Below, in pieces: positions 35,313 through 45,173 of a DNA stretch of 64,000 bases. A program made the translations under genes and the position numbers. Under the pieces are notes generated by a model. The model was not told the DNA's origin, did no database searches, and was given only the letters and a program-made list of their open reading frames with translations. Source of the stretch: Halomonas sp. (GTDB lineage Bacteria > Pseudomonadota > Gammaproteobacteria > Pseudomonadales > Halomonadaceae); assembly GCF_017515565.1 (NCBI RefSeq), contig NZ_JAFWFN010000049.1:124001-188000 (forward strand), given 5' to 3'. Position 1 is the first letter of the stretch. Every line of letters begins with the position of its first letter.

Positions 35313-35906
35313 TCAGCGAGCAAGCAGGCGACCCAGCTCTGGGTCGCTGAACGCGCGGTTCAAACCATCGCTTAGCAGGTCATTCAGCATACGCGTATTA
35401 GCGTCTTCACCGGGTTTGATGGCATAGCCCTGGGTGCGCCGAGACGTGTAGGTGCCTGTGTAGGTGGAACCTTTATTTTCGGCGATGGCCCGAAACACCC
35501 CTTCAATGCGTGCTTCATCCACCAGCGGCTGGCCGCTATCACCACGGGCGTAGTGAAGGCTGGCAAGCTCGAGCTTCAGCGTCGGGCGTCCTTGTGCGGC
35601 TTCACGGGTGGGGTTGAACCCCATATCGCGTACAGCGCGCTCGGCTTCTGCCTGCAAACGCGGGATCAGCTCATGGCTATTGACGGTAATTTGCGCGGTG
35701 GACATCGTGCCGCCAGAGCGAGTGCCAATAACCTCACTGCTTCGTGCATCGGCCGCAATGACGGTCACCTGCTGTCCTGAGCCCGTTTGCGGCACGTTAG
35801 CACTGCGTTCGGGGCTAAGCTGAAGATATTGGGGGCTGGCACAGCCTGCTAATAAAACGCTGGCCAGTAGTGCCCCAGAAAAGCGTAAAAAGTGGCGCCG
35901 ACGCAT
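35313..35906 (-). CDS. YajG-family lipoprotein
   Basis: The 197-residue protein has a basic start MRRRHFLRF, a hydrophobic core and the lipobox VLLAGC. The mature region contains QYLQLSPE, ITVNSHELIPRLQAEAERAVRDMGFNP and the terminal LLSDGLNRAFSDPEL, consistent with the YajG lipoprotein family of unknown function. ATG 35906 is chosen over an in-frame start at 35924 because GGAG lies six bases before it. Confidence 0.82.
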   Translation of the reverse strand: MRRRHFLRFSGALLASVLLAGCASPQYLQLSPERSANVPQTGSGQQVTVIAADARSSEVIGTRSGGTMSTAQITVNSHELIPRLQAEAERAVRDMGFNPTREAAQGRPTLKLELASLHYARGDSGQPLVDEARIEGVFRAIAENKGSTYTGTYTSRRTQGYAIKPGEDANTRMLNDLLSDGLNRAFSDPELGRLLAR

Positions 35907-36037
35907 AGGATTCTCCGCAGTCACCGTGATGAATAGTTATCGCCCTTTAGGGCGTTAAGCCACAATATGCAAAAAAAGCTTGGCCGACAACACGTTGGCG
36001 TATCTTTATAAGCAAAACCTAACGCCAGTATAGCGGC

Positions 36038-37132
36038 TTACGCCGCCCGAGTTTGCTTCTCGGACGTGGGTGCGTCCTCTTTAAATCGATGCCACTGGCG
36101 GGGGTGGGCAAACAGTCGCTGCCCGCGACGCATCTCTAGCCGTTCGAAATCCGCATGGCGCACGGTGGCAAGCCATGGTTTAGCCAGCCAGTCGGCTTCC
36201 AGTTCAACACGCACTTCTGCCCCCACCGGGGAAATAGCAGTAATCGTCACCGGCAAGTGGCTCTCTGAGCTAGGCTGCTCCGCAAGGCGTACCTCATGGG
36301 GGCGCAGCAGCAGCTCTTCATCGCCATCGGGTAGGTCAACGTTTAAGTGGGCGTCGCCACAGGTAAGCACGCCGTCGCGCACGCGGCCCTCTAAGTGGTT
36401 TACATCACCCAGAAACTCAAACACAAAGCGGTTTTTCGGCGAGCGGTAGAGCGTGTCCGGCGTGTCAATCTGCTCGATGCGGCCGTTGCTCATCACCACA
36501 ACGCGGTCGGATAGCTCTAATGCTTCTTCCTGGTCGTGGGTGACAAACACATTGGTGAAGTTTAACTCTTCGTGCAGTCGACGCAGCCAGCGGCGCAGAT
36601 CCTGGCGTACTTTGGCATCCAGCGCCCCAAACGGTTCGTCCAGCAGCAGCACATCGGGCTCAACAGCCAGGGCGCGAGCCAGCGATACGCGTTGCTGCTG
36701 GCCACCCGAGAGTTGAGCGGGCAGGCGGTTGGCAAAATTTTGCAGTTGGACCATTTCCAAAAGCCTAAACACCCGCGCGCGAATTTCACCGCTGGAAGGG
36801 CGCCGCTTTCTAGGCATGACGGTTAAGCCAAACGCTACGTTGTCGTACACGCTCATGTGGCGAAATAGCGCGTAGTGCTGGAAGACAAAGCCAATCCGGC
36901 GGTCGCGCACGTGGACGTTGGTCACATCGCGATCACCAAAGATGATTTTACCCGGCGTAGGCGAGCGGTCCGCATTCTCAAGCCCGGCAATAATGCGCAG
37001 CAGGGTGGTTTTTCCTGAACCAGAGGGGCCTAGCAAGCCCACCAGTTCACCCTCGTGGATATCGAGGTTGATGGGCTCCAGTGCCTGGGTATTGGCAAAG
37101 TGCTTGGCAATATTCTCTAAGCGAATACTCAT
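36038..37132 (-). CDS. cysA: Sulfate/thiosulfate ABC transporter ATPase CysA
   Basis: The 364-residue ATPase has Walker [12 protein letters not shown], the Q-loop in [11 protein letters not shown], signature [15 protein letters not shown] and Walker [12 protein letters not shown]. The C-terminal TOBE-type part from about residue 240 ([15 protein letters not shown]) is typical of CysA. Its ATG overlaps the cysW stop by four bases. An upstream in-frame start at 37162 is rejected. It is the last gene of sbp-cysT-cysW-cysA. Confidence 0.95.
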   Translation of the reverse strand: MSIRLENIAKHFANTQALEPINLDIHEGELVGLLGPSGSGKTTLLRIIAGLENADRSPTPGKIIFGDRDVTNVHVRDRRIGFVFQHYALFRHMSVYDNVAFGLTVMPRKRRPSSGEIRARVFRLLEMVQLQNFANRLPAQLSGGQQQRVSLARALAVEPDVLLLDEPFGALDAKVRQDLRRWLRRLHEELNFTNVFVTHDQEEALELSDRVVVMSNGRIEQIDTPDTLYRSPKNRFVFEFLGDVNHLEGRVRDGVLTCGDAHLNVDLPDGDEELLLRPHEVRLAEQPSSESHLPVTITAISPVGAEVRVELEADWLAKPWLATVRHADFERLEMRRGQRLFAHPRQWHRFKEDAPTSEKQTRAA

Positions 37133-37956
37133 AAGAAAGCCTCCCGGCGCGATGCGCGCCATTCCAGGCCTGCCTTGGCCGCAAGGGTTAACAGGGCAAT
37201 AAGGGCCAGCAGTGCGGCGCTGGCAAACGCGCCCACCGTGTTGTAATCCTGATAAAGCTGCTCTAGATGCAGCGGCAACGTGTTTGTTTTCCCGCGAATA
37301 GCCCCTGCGACCACCGATACGGCACCAAATTCACCCACCGCTCGGGCGTTGGTGAGAATGATCCCGTACAGCAGCGCCCAGCGAATGTTGGGTAGCGTGA
37401 CACGCCGGAAGGTGGTCCAGCCGCCAGCGCCGAGAGTCACGGCTGCTTCCTCTTCTCGCGAGCCTTGGGCCTGCATCAGCGGAATCAGTTCGCGCGCAAC
37501 GAAGGGGCAGGTGACGAAAATAGTCACCATGAGGATGCCGGGCCAGGCAAACATCAGCTGAATGTCATAGGTATCTAACCAACTACCAATCCAGCCATTA
37601 CGCCCGTAGAGCAGCAGATAAATAAGCCCGGCTACCACCGGTGAAACGGCAAACGGAATATCAATCAGCGTTTGCAAGATGCGCCGACCAGGGAAACTAA
37701 AGCGGGTTACCAGCCACGCAAGCGCCACACCAAATACCAGACACACGGGAATCGTCAGTAGCGCGATTACCAGTGTTAAACCGATGGCATGCAAGGTGAA
37801 CGTATTGCTAACGTTGGCCCAAAAGACCATCACGCCCTGGGAAAATGCCTGGGCAAAAATAGCCACCAGCGGCAGCAGCAAAAACAGCGCTGAGAGAATC
37901 AGCGCCGCGCCAATCAATAGGCGCCGCACAGAGGGCGCATCACCAATTCTGCGCAT
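37129..37956 (-). CDS. cysW: Sulfate ABC transporter permease CysW
   Basis: The 275-residue inner-membrane protein has about six hydrophobic segments and the EAA loop [28 protein letters not shown]. The block [30 protein letters not shown] is specific to sulfate permeases. The ATG at 37956 overlaps the cysT stop (TAATG) and has GGAGG upstream, so it is preferred over a TTG 15 codons earlier (38001). Confidence 0.94.
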   Translation of the reverse strand: MRRIGDAPSVRRLLIGAALILSALFLLLPLVAIFAQAFSQGVMVFWANVSNTFTLHAIGLTLVIALLTIPVCLVFGVALAWLVTRFSFPGRRILQTLIDIPFAVSPVVAGLIYLLLYGRNGWIGSWLDTYDIQLMFAWPGILMVTIFVTCPFVARELIPLMQAQGSREEEAAVTLGAGGWTTFRRVTLPNIRWALLYGIILTNARAVGEFGAVSVVAGAIRGKTNTLPLHLEQLYQDYNTVGAFASAALLALIALLTLAAKAGLEWRASRREAFL

Positions 37957-38810
37957 TAACCTTTTCCTCCATGCAAGCGGCGCACGAAGCGGCCTTGCCA
38001 AATGTTGATCGCCAGCAGCAGGGCAAGCGATACCATCAGTACCACCGAGGCAATCGCAGAGGCACCGGCGTAGTCATACTCTTGCAGCTTGACGAAAATC
38101 ATCAGCGCGGTAATTTCCGTTTCGTAGGGCATATTACCGGCGATAAAAATAATCGCCCCGAATTCGCCCAGCGAGCGTACAAAGGCAAGCCCGGTGCCGG
38201 TGACCAGTGCGGGCCAAAGGTGCGGCATGATCACCCGGCGAAACGCTACGCCGTCGGTTGCACCCAGAGACATAGCGGCCTCGTCTACCTCGGCAGGCAG
38301 GTCTTCGAGTACTGGCTGCACGGTGCGCACCACAAAAGGAATGCTGGTAAACGCCATGGCCAGGGCGATACCCACCCAGGTATACGCCACTTGAAAGCCT
38401 AACGGCTCTAGCAGTTGGCCCATCCAGCTACTGCCCGCATATAGCGTAGCAAGGGTGATACCCGCCACGGCCGTGGGCAGCGCAAAGGGTAAATCCATTA
38501 AGGCGTCTAATAGGCGCTTACCGGGGAACTCGTAGCGCACCAGCACCCAGGCCAGCAACAGGCCAAATACCGCGTTAACCAGCGCGGCTACGGCCGCCGC
38601 GCCGATGGTGACCATGTAGCTGGCCACCACGCGGCCCTCGGTAATAATCGCCCAATACTCGGCAAGGCTAAGCCCCGCCAACTGGCCAAACAGACCCGTG
38701 ATCGGTAGTAGCAGTACCAGCGAGATAAACATCACGCTGATACCCATTGAAAGGCCAAAGCCCGGCAGCACGCGTGTGCTGCCGGGCCGCCATAATGCTA
38801 ATTGGCGCAT
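37956..38810 (-). CDS. cysT: Sulfate ABC transporter permease CysT (CysU)
   Basis: The 284-residue inner-membrane permease has a cysT-type N-terminus (LPGFGLSMGISVMFISLVLLLPI), the EAA loop DEAAMSLGATDGVAFRRVIMPHLWPA and the FVRSLGEFGAIIFIAGNMPYETEI block. Its start is nine bases after the sbp stop and its stop overlaps the cysW start, so the four genes are one operon. Confidence 0.94.
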   Translation of the reverse strand: MRQLALWRPGSTRVLPGFGLSMGISVMFISLVLLLPITGLFGQLAGLSLAEYWAIITEGRVVASYMVTIGAAAVAALVNAVFGLLLAWVLVRYEFPGKRLLDALMDLPFALPTAVAGITLATLYAGSSWMGQLLEPLGFQVAYTWVGIALAMAFTSIPFVVRTVQPVLEDLPAEVDEAAMSLGATDGVAFRRVIMPHLWPALVTGTGLAFVRSLGEFGAIIFIAGNMPYETEITALMIFVKLQEYDYAGASAIASVVLMVSLALLLAINIWQGRFVRRLHGGKG

Positions 38811-38819
38811 GGGATACCG

Positions 38820-39857
38820 TTAACGACGCTGCAGTTGGTCAAGGAGGGCACCACCTGCAAAGTGGTTTTCCATCGCTTCTTCCCAGCTACCGAACACGTC
38901 TTCTACTTCAAACAGCTCGGTTTCGGGGAACTGGTCAGCAAACTCTGCTACCACGGTTTCGTTGTGAACCCGGTAGTTAAAGCCTGCCAACTGGCGCTGG
39001 GCATCTTCGCTGTACAAATACTCAAGGTAGCTCTGGGCCAAGTCGCTATTGCCGTTGCGTTCGGCGTTAGGACCTACCACTGCTACTGGGAACTCGGCCA
39101 AGACGCTGACCGGCGGCACGATAACTTCGTAATCGTCGCTGCCGTATTCGCTACGGATGTTGTTCACTTCCGACTCGAAGCTGATCAGGACATCGCCGAT
39201 ACCGCGCTCGATAAAGCTAGTCGTAGCGCCACGACCGCCGGTATCAAAGACCGCTACGTTGCGCAGGAAGGTGCGCATAAAGTCCTGGATTTGCTCTTCA
39301 TCGCCATCAAATTCATTTTCAGCAAAGCCCCAGGCGGCTAAGTAGGTGTAGCGGCCATTACCGGAGGTTTTAGGGTTAGGGAAGACCATCTGAATGTCTT
39401 CCTTAACTAAATCATCCCAGCTTTCGATGCCTTTAGGGTTATCTTTGCGTACCAAAAACGCGGTGGTGGAGTAGTAAGGAGACGCGTTGTTTTCAAACGC
39501 CTCCTGCCAATCATCCGCGACTAAACCAGCATCAGCGAGCACTTGAACATCAGTTACCTGATTAAAGGTGACGACATCTGCACGCAGGCCCTGCAGGATG
39601 GCGCGCGCTTGCGCAGAAGAGCCACCGTGGGACTGGTTAATATCAATCTCCTCACCGTGCTCTTCTTGCCACCACGCTTGGAACTCAGGGTTGATAGCGC
39701 TGAAAAGTTCACGGGCGATATCGTAGGAGGAGTTCAGTAGCTCGCGCTCTTGGGCAGCCGCTGTACTGGATAAAGCGGCGCTGGCAACCGTTGCACCCAG
39801 TGCAATCGACAGCAGACTGCGGCGGAAAAGGGGGCGTGAAAATGTTGGCAAAGGCAT
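38820..39857 (-). CDS. sbp: Sulfate-binding periplasmic protein
   Basis: The 345-residue protein has a signal peptide ending near STAAAQ, then RELLNSSYDIARELFSAINPEFQ. The sulfate-binding blocks INQSHGGSSAQARA and NPKTSGNGRYTYLAAWGF, and VVPPVSVLAEFPVAVV-like VIVPPVSVLAE, mark it as Sbp. CysP (thiosulfate-preferring) is a close alternative. It is the first gene of the cys operon, with a palindrome in its upstream region. CysB control is expected from other species. Confidence 0.93.
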   Translation of the reverse strand: MPLPTFSRPLFRRSLLSIALGATVASAALSSTAAAQERELLNSSYDIARELFSAINPEFQAWWQEEHGEEIDINQSHGGSSAQARAILQGLRADVVTFNQVTDVQVLADAGLVADDWQEAFENNASPYYSTTAFLVRKDNPKGIESWDDLVKEDIQMVFPNPKTSGNGRYTYLAAWGFAENEFDGDEEQIQDFMRTFLRNVAVFDTGGRGATTSFIERGIGDVLISFESEVNNIRSEYGSDDYEVIVPPVSVLAEFPVAVVGPNAERNGNSDLAQSYLEYLYSEDAQRQLAGFNYRVHNETVVAEFADQFPETELFEVEDVFGSWEEAMENHFAGGALLDQLQRR

Positions 39858-39940
39858 AGCAGGCTCCTTACATTCGGGGGCGATCTTGTCGCAATGGCAC
39901 TAAGGTTATACCTGTGATTGTGGAATTACAATTGTGTTTT

Positions 39941-39959
39941 ATATTCTTTTTAAGAATAT
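39941..39959. promoter_or_regulatory. Palindrome upstream of sbp, candidate operator
   Basis: ATATTCTT and AAGAATAT flank TTT, forming a perfect 8-bp inverted repeat about 85 bases upstream of the sbp start and 105 before rpe. The surrounding region is very AT-rich. CysB sites in enterics are AT-rich with imperfect dyads, so this is a possible CysB site or promoter element; not proven. Confidence 0.4.
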
Positions 39960-40063
39960 GAGTGTATGGCTTCGTGCAGCGTGTCCGTTCACCAAGATGG
40001 GGCTTCGTGGATGGCTCTGGTAAGATGTGCACCTACTTCCCCCTGGTAACCAAGGAACGCATT

Positions 40064-40765
40064 ATGTCCGCTGCGCACGATTTTCTGATTGCCCCTTCGA
40101 TTCTCTCCGCTAATTTTGCGCGGCTTGGCGAGGAGGTTGATAACGTGTTGGCCGCCGGTGCTGATATTGTTCACTTCGACGTGATGGACAACCACTACGT
40201 ACCCAACCTGACCATTGGCCCCATGGTGTGCAAAGCGCTTCGGCAGCACGGCGTTACCGCGCCCATTGATGTGCATCTAATGGTTAAGCCGGTTGACCGT
40301 ATGATTGGCGACTTTATCGAGGCAGGGGCGAACTACATCACGTTTCACCCAGAGGCTTCTGAGCATATCGACCGGTCGCTGCAACTAATCCGTGACGGCG
40401 GTTGCAAAGCGGGGCTGGTGTTTAATCCAGCGACCCCGCTTTCGTACCTTGATTACGTGATGGACAAAATCGACATGGTTCTGCTGATGAGTGTTAACCC
40501 AGGCTTCGGCGGCCAGTCATTTATCCCTGGCACGCTGGATAAGCTGCGCGACGCGCGGGCACGTATAGATGCTTCTGGCCGACCGATCCGCTTAGAGATC
40601 GACGGTGGCGTAAAGGTAGATAACATTGCCGATATCGCCGCCGCCGGTGCCGATACCTTTGTCGCAGGCTCGGCCATTTTTAGTGCCCATCAAGCCAGCG
40701 ACCCCTACGGTTACGACAGCGTTATTCAGCAGCTGCGTAACGAACTGGCCAAGGTGCAGGGTTAA
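40064..40765 (+). CDS. rpe: Ribulose-phosphate 3-epimerase
   Basis: The 233-residue TIM-barrel enzyme interconverts ribulose 5-phosphate and xylulose 5-phosphate. It begins [20 protein letters not shown] and shows metal-ligand motifs [19 protein letters not shown] and LEIDGGV, plus [19 protein letters not shown] 40064 matches the family start; a longer reading from 39962 adds an unrelated sequence. It is followed by a convergent gene, with no clear terminator in the 24-base gap. Confidence 0.96.
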   Translation: MSAAHDFLIAPSILSANFARLGEEVDNVLAAGADIVHFDVMDNHYVPNLTIGPMVCKALRQHGVTAPIDVHLMVKPVDRMIGDFIEAGANYITFHPEASEHIDRSLQLIRDGGCKAGLVFNPATPLSYLDYVMDKIDMVLLMSVNPGFGGQSFIPGTLDKLRDARARIDASGRPIRLEIDGGVKVDNIADIAAAGADTFVAGSAIFSAHQASDPYGYDSVIQQLRNELAKVQG

Positions 40766-40789
40766 AATGTGCAGGGCTAAAATAGCAGT

Positions 40790-42088
40790 TTAGTGCAGTT
40801 TCATGCGTGGTTTCAGGTAGCGGTTTAGCTTATCGACTAGCCAGGCAAGCCCGGTTTTGGGGGCGCCATGAATAGAGAGCTGGTGCATACGGTAAAGCGA
40901 AGCGTAGGCTTGGCGCGCCAGCCAGCCCTCTAGAAACAGTCCGCGAGAAGCGGAGCTGCGCATCAAGTTGCCTACCGCGTCATAGCGAGCCAGTGACACC
41001 AGCGAGCCGTGGTCGCGGTAAATAAACGGTTTCAGCGGCTTGCTCTCCAGCGCATTCACTAGATTTTTAGCCAGCAGCTTGGCTTGCTGGTGGGCTGCCT
41101 GGGCGCGGGGCGGCACGGTGCTATCCTCCCCTTGTGGGCAGCTGGCGCAATCGCCCATGGCAAAGATATTAGGGTCATCAACGCTTTGTAGCGTCTGCGC
41201 CACCTGGATTTGATTCTTCTTATTAGCCGTCAAACCAATCTCTGCTAAAAAAGGTGGCGCTTTAATCCCCGCCGCCCACACGTTTAGGTCGGTTTCGATG
41301 ACCTCTCCATCACCGGTGATTAGCTGGTACTGCTGCGCCTGCTGAACAGTGGTGTCCACATGCACCTGTACTCCCATGCTCTCCAGCTCTTGCTGAACGG
41401 TGAGACCAATGCGCTCGGAAAGGGCAGGCAGTAAGCGGGGGGCGCCTTCGATTAGATGCACGCTGATATTCTGGTGGTCAAGAGCGGTAACGCCGTAGGC
41501 GTTGAGCAGGCGCGAGGCGTCTAACAGTTCGGCGGAAAGTTCTACGCCGGTAGCGCCGCCCCCCACGATGCCAATGGTTAATTGGGTATGTTGGCGTAGG
41601 GTGGGGTCGGTATAGCGTAAAAAGGTGTTAATCATGTGGTGCTGAAACGCCTTGGCCTGCTGGGGCGAGTCCATAAAGTGGCAGTGCTCTGCAACGCCTT
41701 CGGTGCCGAAATCGTTTGAAATGCTGCCGAGGGCTAGCACGAGGTAGTCGTAGGTAAGCTCCCGGGCGGGCAGTACTTCCTCACCGTCTTCGTCTAGAAT
41801 CGGTGCTAGGTGAATGACTTTTTTCTCGCGATCAAGGCCATCCAATGAGCCGCGCTGGTAGCGGTAATGGTGGGCGGAGGAGTGTCCGCGGTAATCTACC
41901 TCATCCATGCTGGAGTTAAGCGCTCCGGTCGCCAATTCATGTAAAAGCGGCTTCCATACATGGGTGGCGTTGCGGTCCAACAGCACGACCTCCGCGCGCT
42001 TTTTTTTGCCTAGCGTCTGCCCAAGGCGTGTGGCAAGAGCCAACCCGCCCGCACCGCCACCAACGATCACAATTCTTGGAATGGCCAT
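40790..42088 (-). CDS. ndh: Type II NADH dehydrogenase (Ndh)
   Basis: The 432-residue flavoprotein oxidises NADH and reduces quinone without proton pumping. It has an N-terminal FAD motif IVGGGAGGLALATRL, THVWKPLLHELATGAL, the second nucleotide motif IGIVGGGATGVELSAEL and the FAMGDCAS block. It lacks transmembrane helices; the C-terminal region would attach it to the membrane. It ends close to rpe and has a palindrome upstream of its start. Confidence 0.92.
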   Translation of the reverse strand: MAIPRIVIVGGGAGGLALATRLGQTLGKKKRAEVVLLDRNATHVWKPLLHELATGALNSSMDEVDYRGHSSAHHYRYQRGSLDGLDREKKVIHLAPILDEDGEEVLPARELTYDYLVLALGSISNDFGTEGVAEHCHFMDSPQQAKAFQHHMINTFLRYTDPTLRQHTQLTIGIVGGGATGVELSAELLDASRLLNAYGVTALDHQNISVHLIEGAPRLLPALSERIGLTVQQELESMGVQVHVDTTVQQAQQYQLITGDGEVIETDLNVWAAGIKAPPFLAEIGLTANKKNQIQVAQTLQSVDDPNIFAMGDCASCPQGEDSTVPPRAQAAHQQAKLLAKNLVNALESKPLKPFIYRDHGSLVSLARYDAVGNLMRSSASRGLFLEGWLARQAYASLYRMHQLSIHGAPKTGLAWLVDKLNRYLKPRMKLH

Positions 42089-42166
42089 TCTGCTCTCCTT
42101 GCAAATATAGCCTCAGCATAGAACCTTCTAGCCTGCCTGACGACGTGTAAAAACGATAAGATAATA

Positions 42167-42186
42167 AAAGTAATGGCTATTACTTT
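42167..42186. promoter_or_regulatory. Palindrome between divergent ndh and gph
   Basis: AAAGTAAT (42167-42174) and ATTACTTT (42179-42186) are perfect 8-base arms with spacer GGCT, 78 bases upstream of ndh and 55 before gph. This is operator-like; the factor is unknown. Fnr, Arc and NAD-linked control of ndh are known in E. coli, but the sequence is not an Fnr site. Confidence 0.4.
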
Positions 42187-42240
42187 GGCTTAGTCTTTGA
42201 GTTAGTAGCGCCTCATCGCGCCATATAGGAGAGCAGCAGC

Positions 42241-42909
42241 GTGCACACCATCTTGCAAGCAAAGCGGTTAATTGCATTTGATTTAGACGGCACTTTAATT
42301 GATTCAGTGCCGGATTTAACGGTAGCCGTACAAAAAGCGCTGAATGAGGTTGGCCTAGCAGCACCTAGTGAAGAGCACGTGCGCGACTGGGTGGGTAACG
42401 GCGCGCCGGTATTGGTGGAACGGGCGCTAACCTGGGCGGTTGAACAGGCGCCAGATCAAGCCTTACAGGCCAACGCGTATGACGCTTTTATGCATCACTA
42501 CAGTGCAGCACCCAATGCGCTTACTCAGCTTTATCCAGGGGTGCAGCCGACACTAAATGCCTTGCACCAAAAGGGCTATGCACTGGTGTTGATCACTAAT
42601 AAACCCGAGCGTTTTATTGCGCCAATCTTAAGCCACTTCGAACTGCTGCCGTTGTTTACTCTTTGCCTGGGCGGTGATTCGCTGGCCGAGAAAAAACCTA
42701 GCCCGGCGCCGCTGTTACACGCTGCACAAGCGCTGGATATTCCCCCTTCAGCCAGCGTGATGGTGGGGGACTCCCGTCACGACATAGCGGCGGGCAAAGC
42801 CGCGGGCTTTACCACCGTGGCGCTGCCCTACGGCTATAACCACGGTGAGCCCATTGAGCAGAGCCAGCCTGATCTGTTAATTAGCTCGCTGCTGGCACTG
42901 ACAGAGTAA
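42241..42909 (+). CDS. gph: Phosphoglycolate phosphatase
   Basis: The 222-residue HAD-superfamily protein begins IAFDLDGTLIDSVPDLTVAVQ with the nucleophile Asp. It shows VLITNKPERFIAPIL (motif II), KPSPAPLLHAA (motif III) and VMVGDSRHDIAAGKAAG (motif IV), in the Gph arrangement. It removes phosphate from 2-phosphoglycolate. The start is GTG at 42241, with AGGAGAG upstream. It is convergent with the metal-binding protein gene. Confidence 0.88.
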   Translation: MHTILQAKRLIAFDLDGTLIDSVPDLTVAVQKALNEVGLAAPSEEHVRDWVGNGAPVLVERALTWAVEQAPDQALQANAYDAFMHHYSAAPNALTQLYPGVQPTLNALHQKGYALVLITNKPERFIAPILSHFELLPLFTLCLGGDSLAEKKPSPAPLLHAAQALDIPPSASVMVGDSRHDIAAGKAAGFTTVALPYGYNHGEPIEQSQPDLLISSLLALTE

Positions 42910-42962
42910 TCCTCGCTAGCTATTACGTATTTGCGGTTCGCTATTAATTCAAGGAGCGCTGG

Positions 42963-43877
42963 CTAGTCTGCACGGGCCCCGCCCAACCCTTCGTGAAGCT
43001 GCTCCACGTTATGGCGCAGCATGGCGGGGTAGTTGTAGGCAGGGCTGTCGCTTGCCCCCAGTGTATCCACATAAAGCGGGCCTTTAAGGCTTGCGTTCAC
43101 CTCTCGGGCAAGGGCGTCCATATGAATACACGGCACCGTGCTTTCATAAAACAGTGCCTGTGGGCGTTTTTCCGCCAAACGCATGCTCATTGACGCCATT
43201 GCCTCGGCGCTACCAAAGGTTTCATGGTTTACGCCCCAAATAGCGGTGTACTCAAACTCATAGGCGCGCGCGAAATAGCTCATGCCTGCCTCACTGGTCA
43301 CCAGTAGGCGATTGGTCTGAGGTATGCCTTGCAGGCGCTCTAATAGTGTCCGATCCAGCTTCGCTAGCGCCTCATGGGCCTCTGTGGCTCGGGTGTTGAA
43401 GGCTTCGGCTTTCTCGGGGTAGTGCTCGCTTAGGGTTTGCGCAATCACGTCGATATAAGCGGCGGCCCCTTTAGGGTCCATCCACATATGGGGGTCAGGG
43501 TTGCCTTTAAACTGCCCTGTTGAAATAGGCAGCGGCGCATAGTCAGCGTTTTCGGCAAGGGCGGTCAGGGTAAGGCTGTCTCGGGCCATCGCTTCCACAT
43601 GGCGCATCCAAGGCTCTAAGCCAAAACCGTTGTAAAACATGATATCCGCTTCTTCAATGGCCAGCACATTGGGGGGCGTTAACTCCCAGCGGTGGACATC
43701 TTTCCCCGTTGGCACAAGGTTGGTAATCGTGATGTCGCTGCCCGCTACCCGCTTAACCAGGTCTTCGATTACGCTAAATGAAGTAATTATCTTGAAGGAG
43801 CTAGTGCCAAACGCCTGCGGAGCGTTCAGTGCGGTTACTAATAAGAGCGTGATTATCCAGGGTGCTCGTTTATCCAT
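42963..43877 (-). CDS. Metal ABC transporter substrate-binding protein (ZnuA/MntC-type), orphan
   Basis: The 304-residue protein has a signal peptide (to about APQAFG), then FKIITSFSVIEDLVKRVAG. Metal-binding residues are suggested by GKDVHRWELTPPN (His), NPDPHMWMDP (His), LVTSEAGMSYFARAY and the CIHMD-type C-terminal region. This is the cluster A-I family for Zn, Mn or Fe. The His-rich loop common in ZnuA is absent, which weakly favours Mn or Fe. No cognate permease or ATPase is adjacent. ATG 43877 has AGGAGCG upstream. Confidence 0.85.
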   Translation of the reverse strand: MDKRAPWIITLLLVTALNAPQAFGTSSFKIITSFSVIEDLVKRVAGSDITITNLVPTGKDVHRWELTPPNVLAIEEADIMFYNGFGLEPWMRHVEAMARDSLTLTALAENADYAPLPISTGQFKGNPDPHMWMDPKGAAAYIDVIAQTLSEHYPEKAEAFNTRATEAHEALAKLDRTLLERLQGIPQTNRLLVTSEAGMSYFARAYEFEYTAIWGVNHETFGSAEAMASMSMRLAEKRPQALFYESTVPCIHMDALAREVNASLKGPLYVDTLGASDSPAYNYPAMLRHNVEQLHEGLGGARAD

Positions 43878-44232
43878 GTCACGCTCCTAACCTATTAAAA
43901 AGACAGCCGATAATAAAGATTACCCACATACGTTGCCAGTAACATTGCACCCGGGTGCTGTTTGGCAGCGTGCCGCATTGCATCAGTCTAACGCCTTGGT
44001 TTCGCTAACGTGGGTTAACCTCTATGCTTTAAAACGTCGCTGAGCAACACTACGACCAGCAAAGTGGCCGCTCGTTGCAACCGGACGGATTATTAGTTCC
44101 ATGCCAATAATAGAGGCCTGCTTTTACAGTGACAAAAGGCACCAAGCTGTAAGGTGTTTAAAGCTATTTGATTTATACAGCGCTAGATGCTGCTGCATCC
44201 TCTTCAGGTCATCGCCGAGTGTTTTTAGAAGA
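43878..44232. other. Intergenic region between metal-binding protein and LysR genes
   Basis: This 355-base stretch carries no gene I can support. It contains the perfect palindrome GCACCCGGGTGC (43947-43958) about 70 bases upstream of the metal-binding protein start, which could be a regulator site. The remainder is AT-rich with no clear repeat or terminator; the LysR gene ends at its right edge. Confidence 0.5.
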
Positions 44233-45147
44233 TTACCGTTTGTTATGAATAAGGGTTAGCGTACGCGAGATATTGCTAAGCTCTGATAAAAGATAGGTAT
44301 ACATAGCATCTGCAGCAGGAGTGAGGCTTCGTCCAGCATGTTTCAGTAACCCAATTCGTCGTTCGAGATAGGGTTGAGCTAGTGGGATAAAGCGTAGCCG
44401 CTGATGCTCTTCCTGAAACGCCAACCGGGGCAATGTCGTCACACCTATACCGGCTTCTAGCATGGCAGTGAGCGAAATCATGTTGGAAATATACAGCGTG
44501 CTATGGGTTAAAAGTTCCGCGGCTGGCGATCCCTCAAGCAGGCGCGAGGTGCCATTGCGGATCAGTGTATAGGGCTTGAGCGCCTGCCAATGCAACGCAC
44601 TCTGCTGGGCTAGCGGATGGTCATCACGACACACCACGCCAATATCATCGTTCAGTAGCGCATCGAAGCTGAGGGTGTCGTCGGGCAGCCATAGGCTGGT
44701 GATGCCAAGTTCAACCTCGCCTTTCAACACCATCTCATTGACCCGCTCGGAGTGACCGTCCTGCAAGCTGATATCAATACCGGGATAAGCCTTCAGAAAT
44801 CCAACTAATAATGTGGGCATAAGACGGCTGGCGACCGATGGCACTGCAGCAATATCAACCCGCCCACGCTGGTGATGTGCGATGGCCAGCGCATCGCGAC
44901 ATACTCGGTCGTGATGGGCCACCAATTCGCGAAAGCGTGGTTCACACCAGCGGCCAAAGGGCGTTAACAGAGCTTTGCCACCACCTTTCTCAAACAGCGG
45001 TTGGCCAAGGCGCTCTTCGAGGTCGCGTACTGCCATAGAAATGGCTGGCTGACTGCGATGCAACTGCTTGGCTGCGGCGTGAAAGCCACCCGAATCAAGG
45101 ATCGCTAGTACATAGCGTAAAGGTGCCAGTTTCAGCTCGGGAAGCAT
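44233..45147 (-). CDS. LysR-family transcriptional regulator
   Basis: The 304-residue protein has a winged helix-turn-helix N-terminus (LRYVLAILDSGGFHAAAKQLHRSQPAISMAVRDLEERLGQPLFE is its extent, about residues 10-55) and a substrate-binding-like effector domain. It is divergent from the aldehyde dehydrogenase gene across a 159-base gap containing repeats, the classical LysR layout, so it is the likely regulator of the catabolic genes to the right. The effector is unknown and not predictable from sequence alone. Confidence 0.92.
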   Translation of the reverse strand: MLPELKLAPLRYVLAILDSGGFHAAAKQLHRSQPAISMAVRDLEERLGQPLFEKGGGKALLTPFGRWCEPRFRELVAHHDRVCRDALAIAHHQRGRVDIAAVPSVASRLMPTLLVGFLKAYPGIDISLQDGHSERVNEMVLKGEVELGITSLWLPDDTLSFDALLNDDIGVVCRDDHPLAQQSALHWQALKPYTLIRNGTSRLLEGSPAAELLTHSTLYISNMISLTAMLEAGIGVTTLPRLAFQEEHQRLRFIPLAQPYLERRIGLLKHAGRSLTPAADAMYTYLLSELSNISRTLTLIHNKR

Positions 45148-45173
45148 GGTCAGTGTTTCATCTCGTTATAGTG

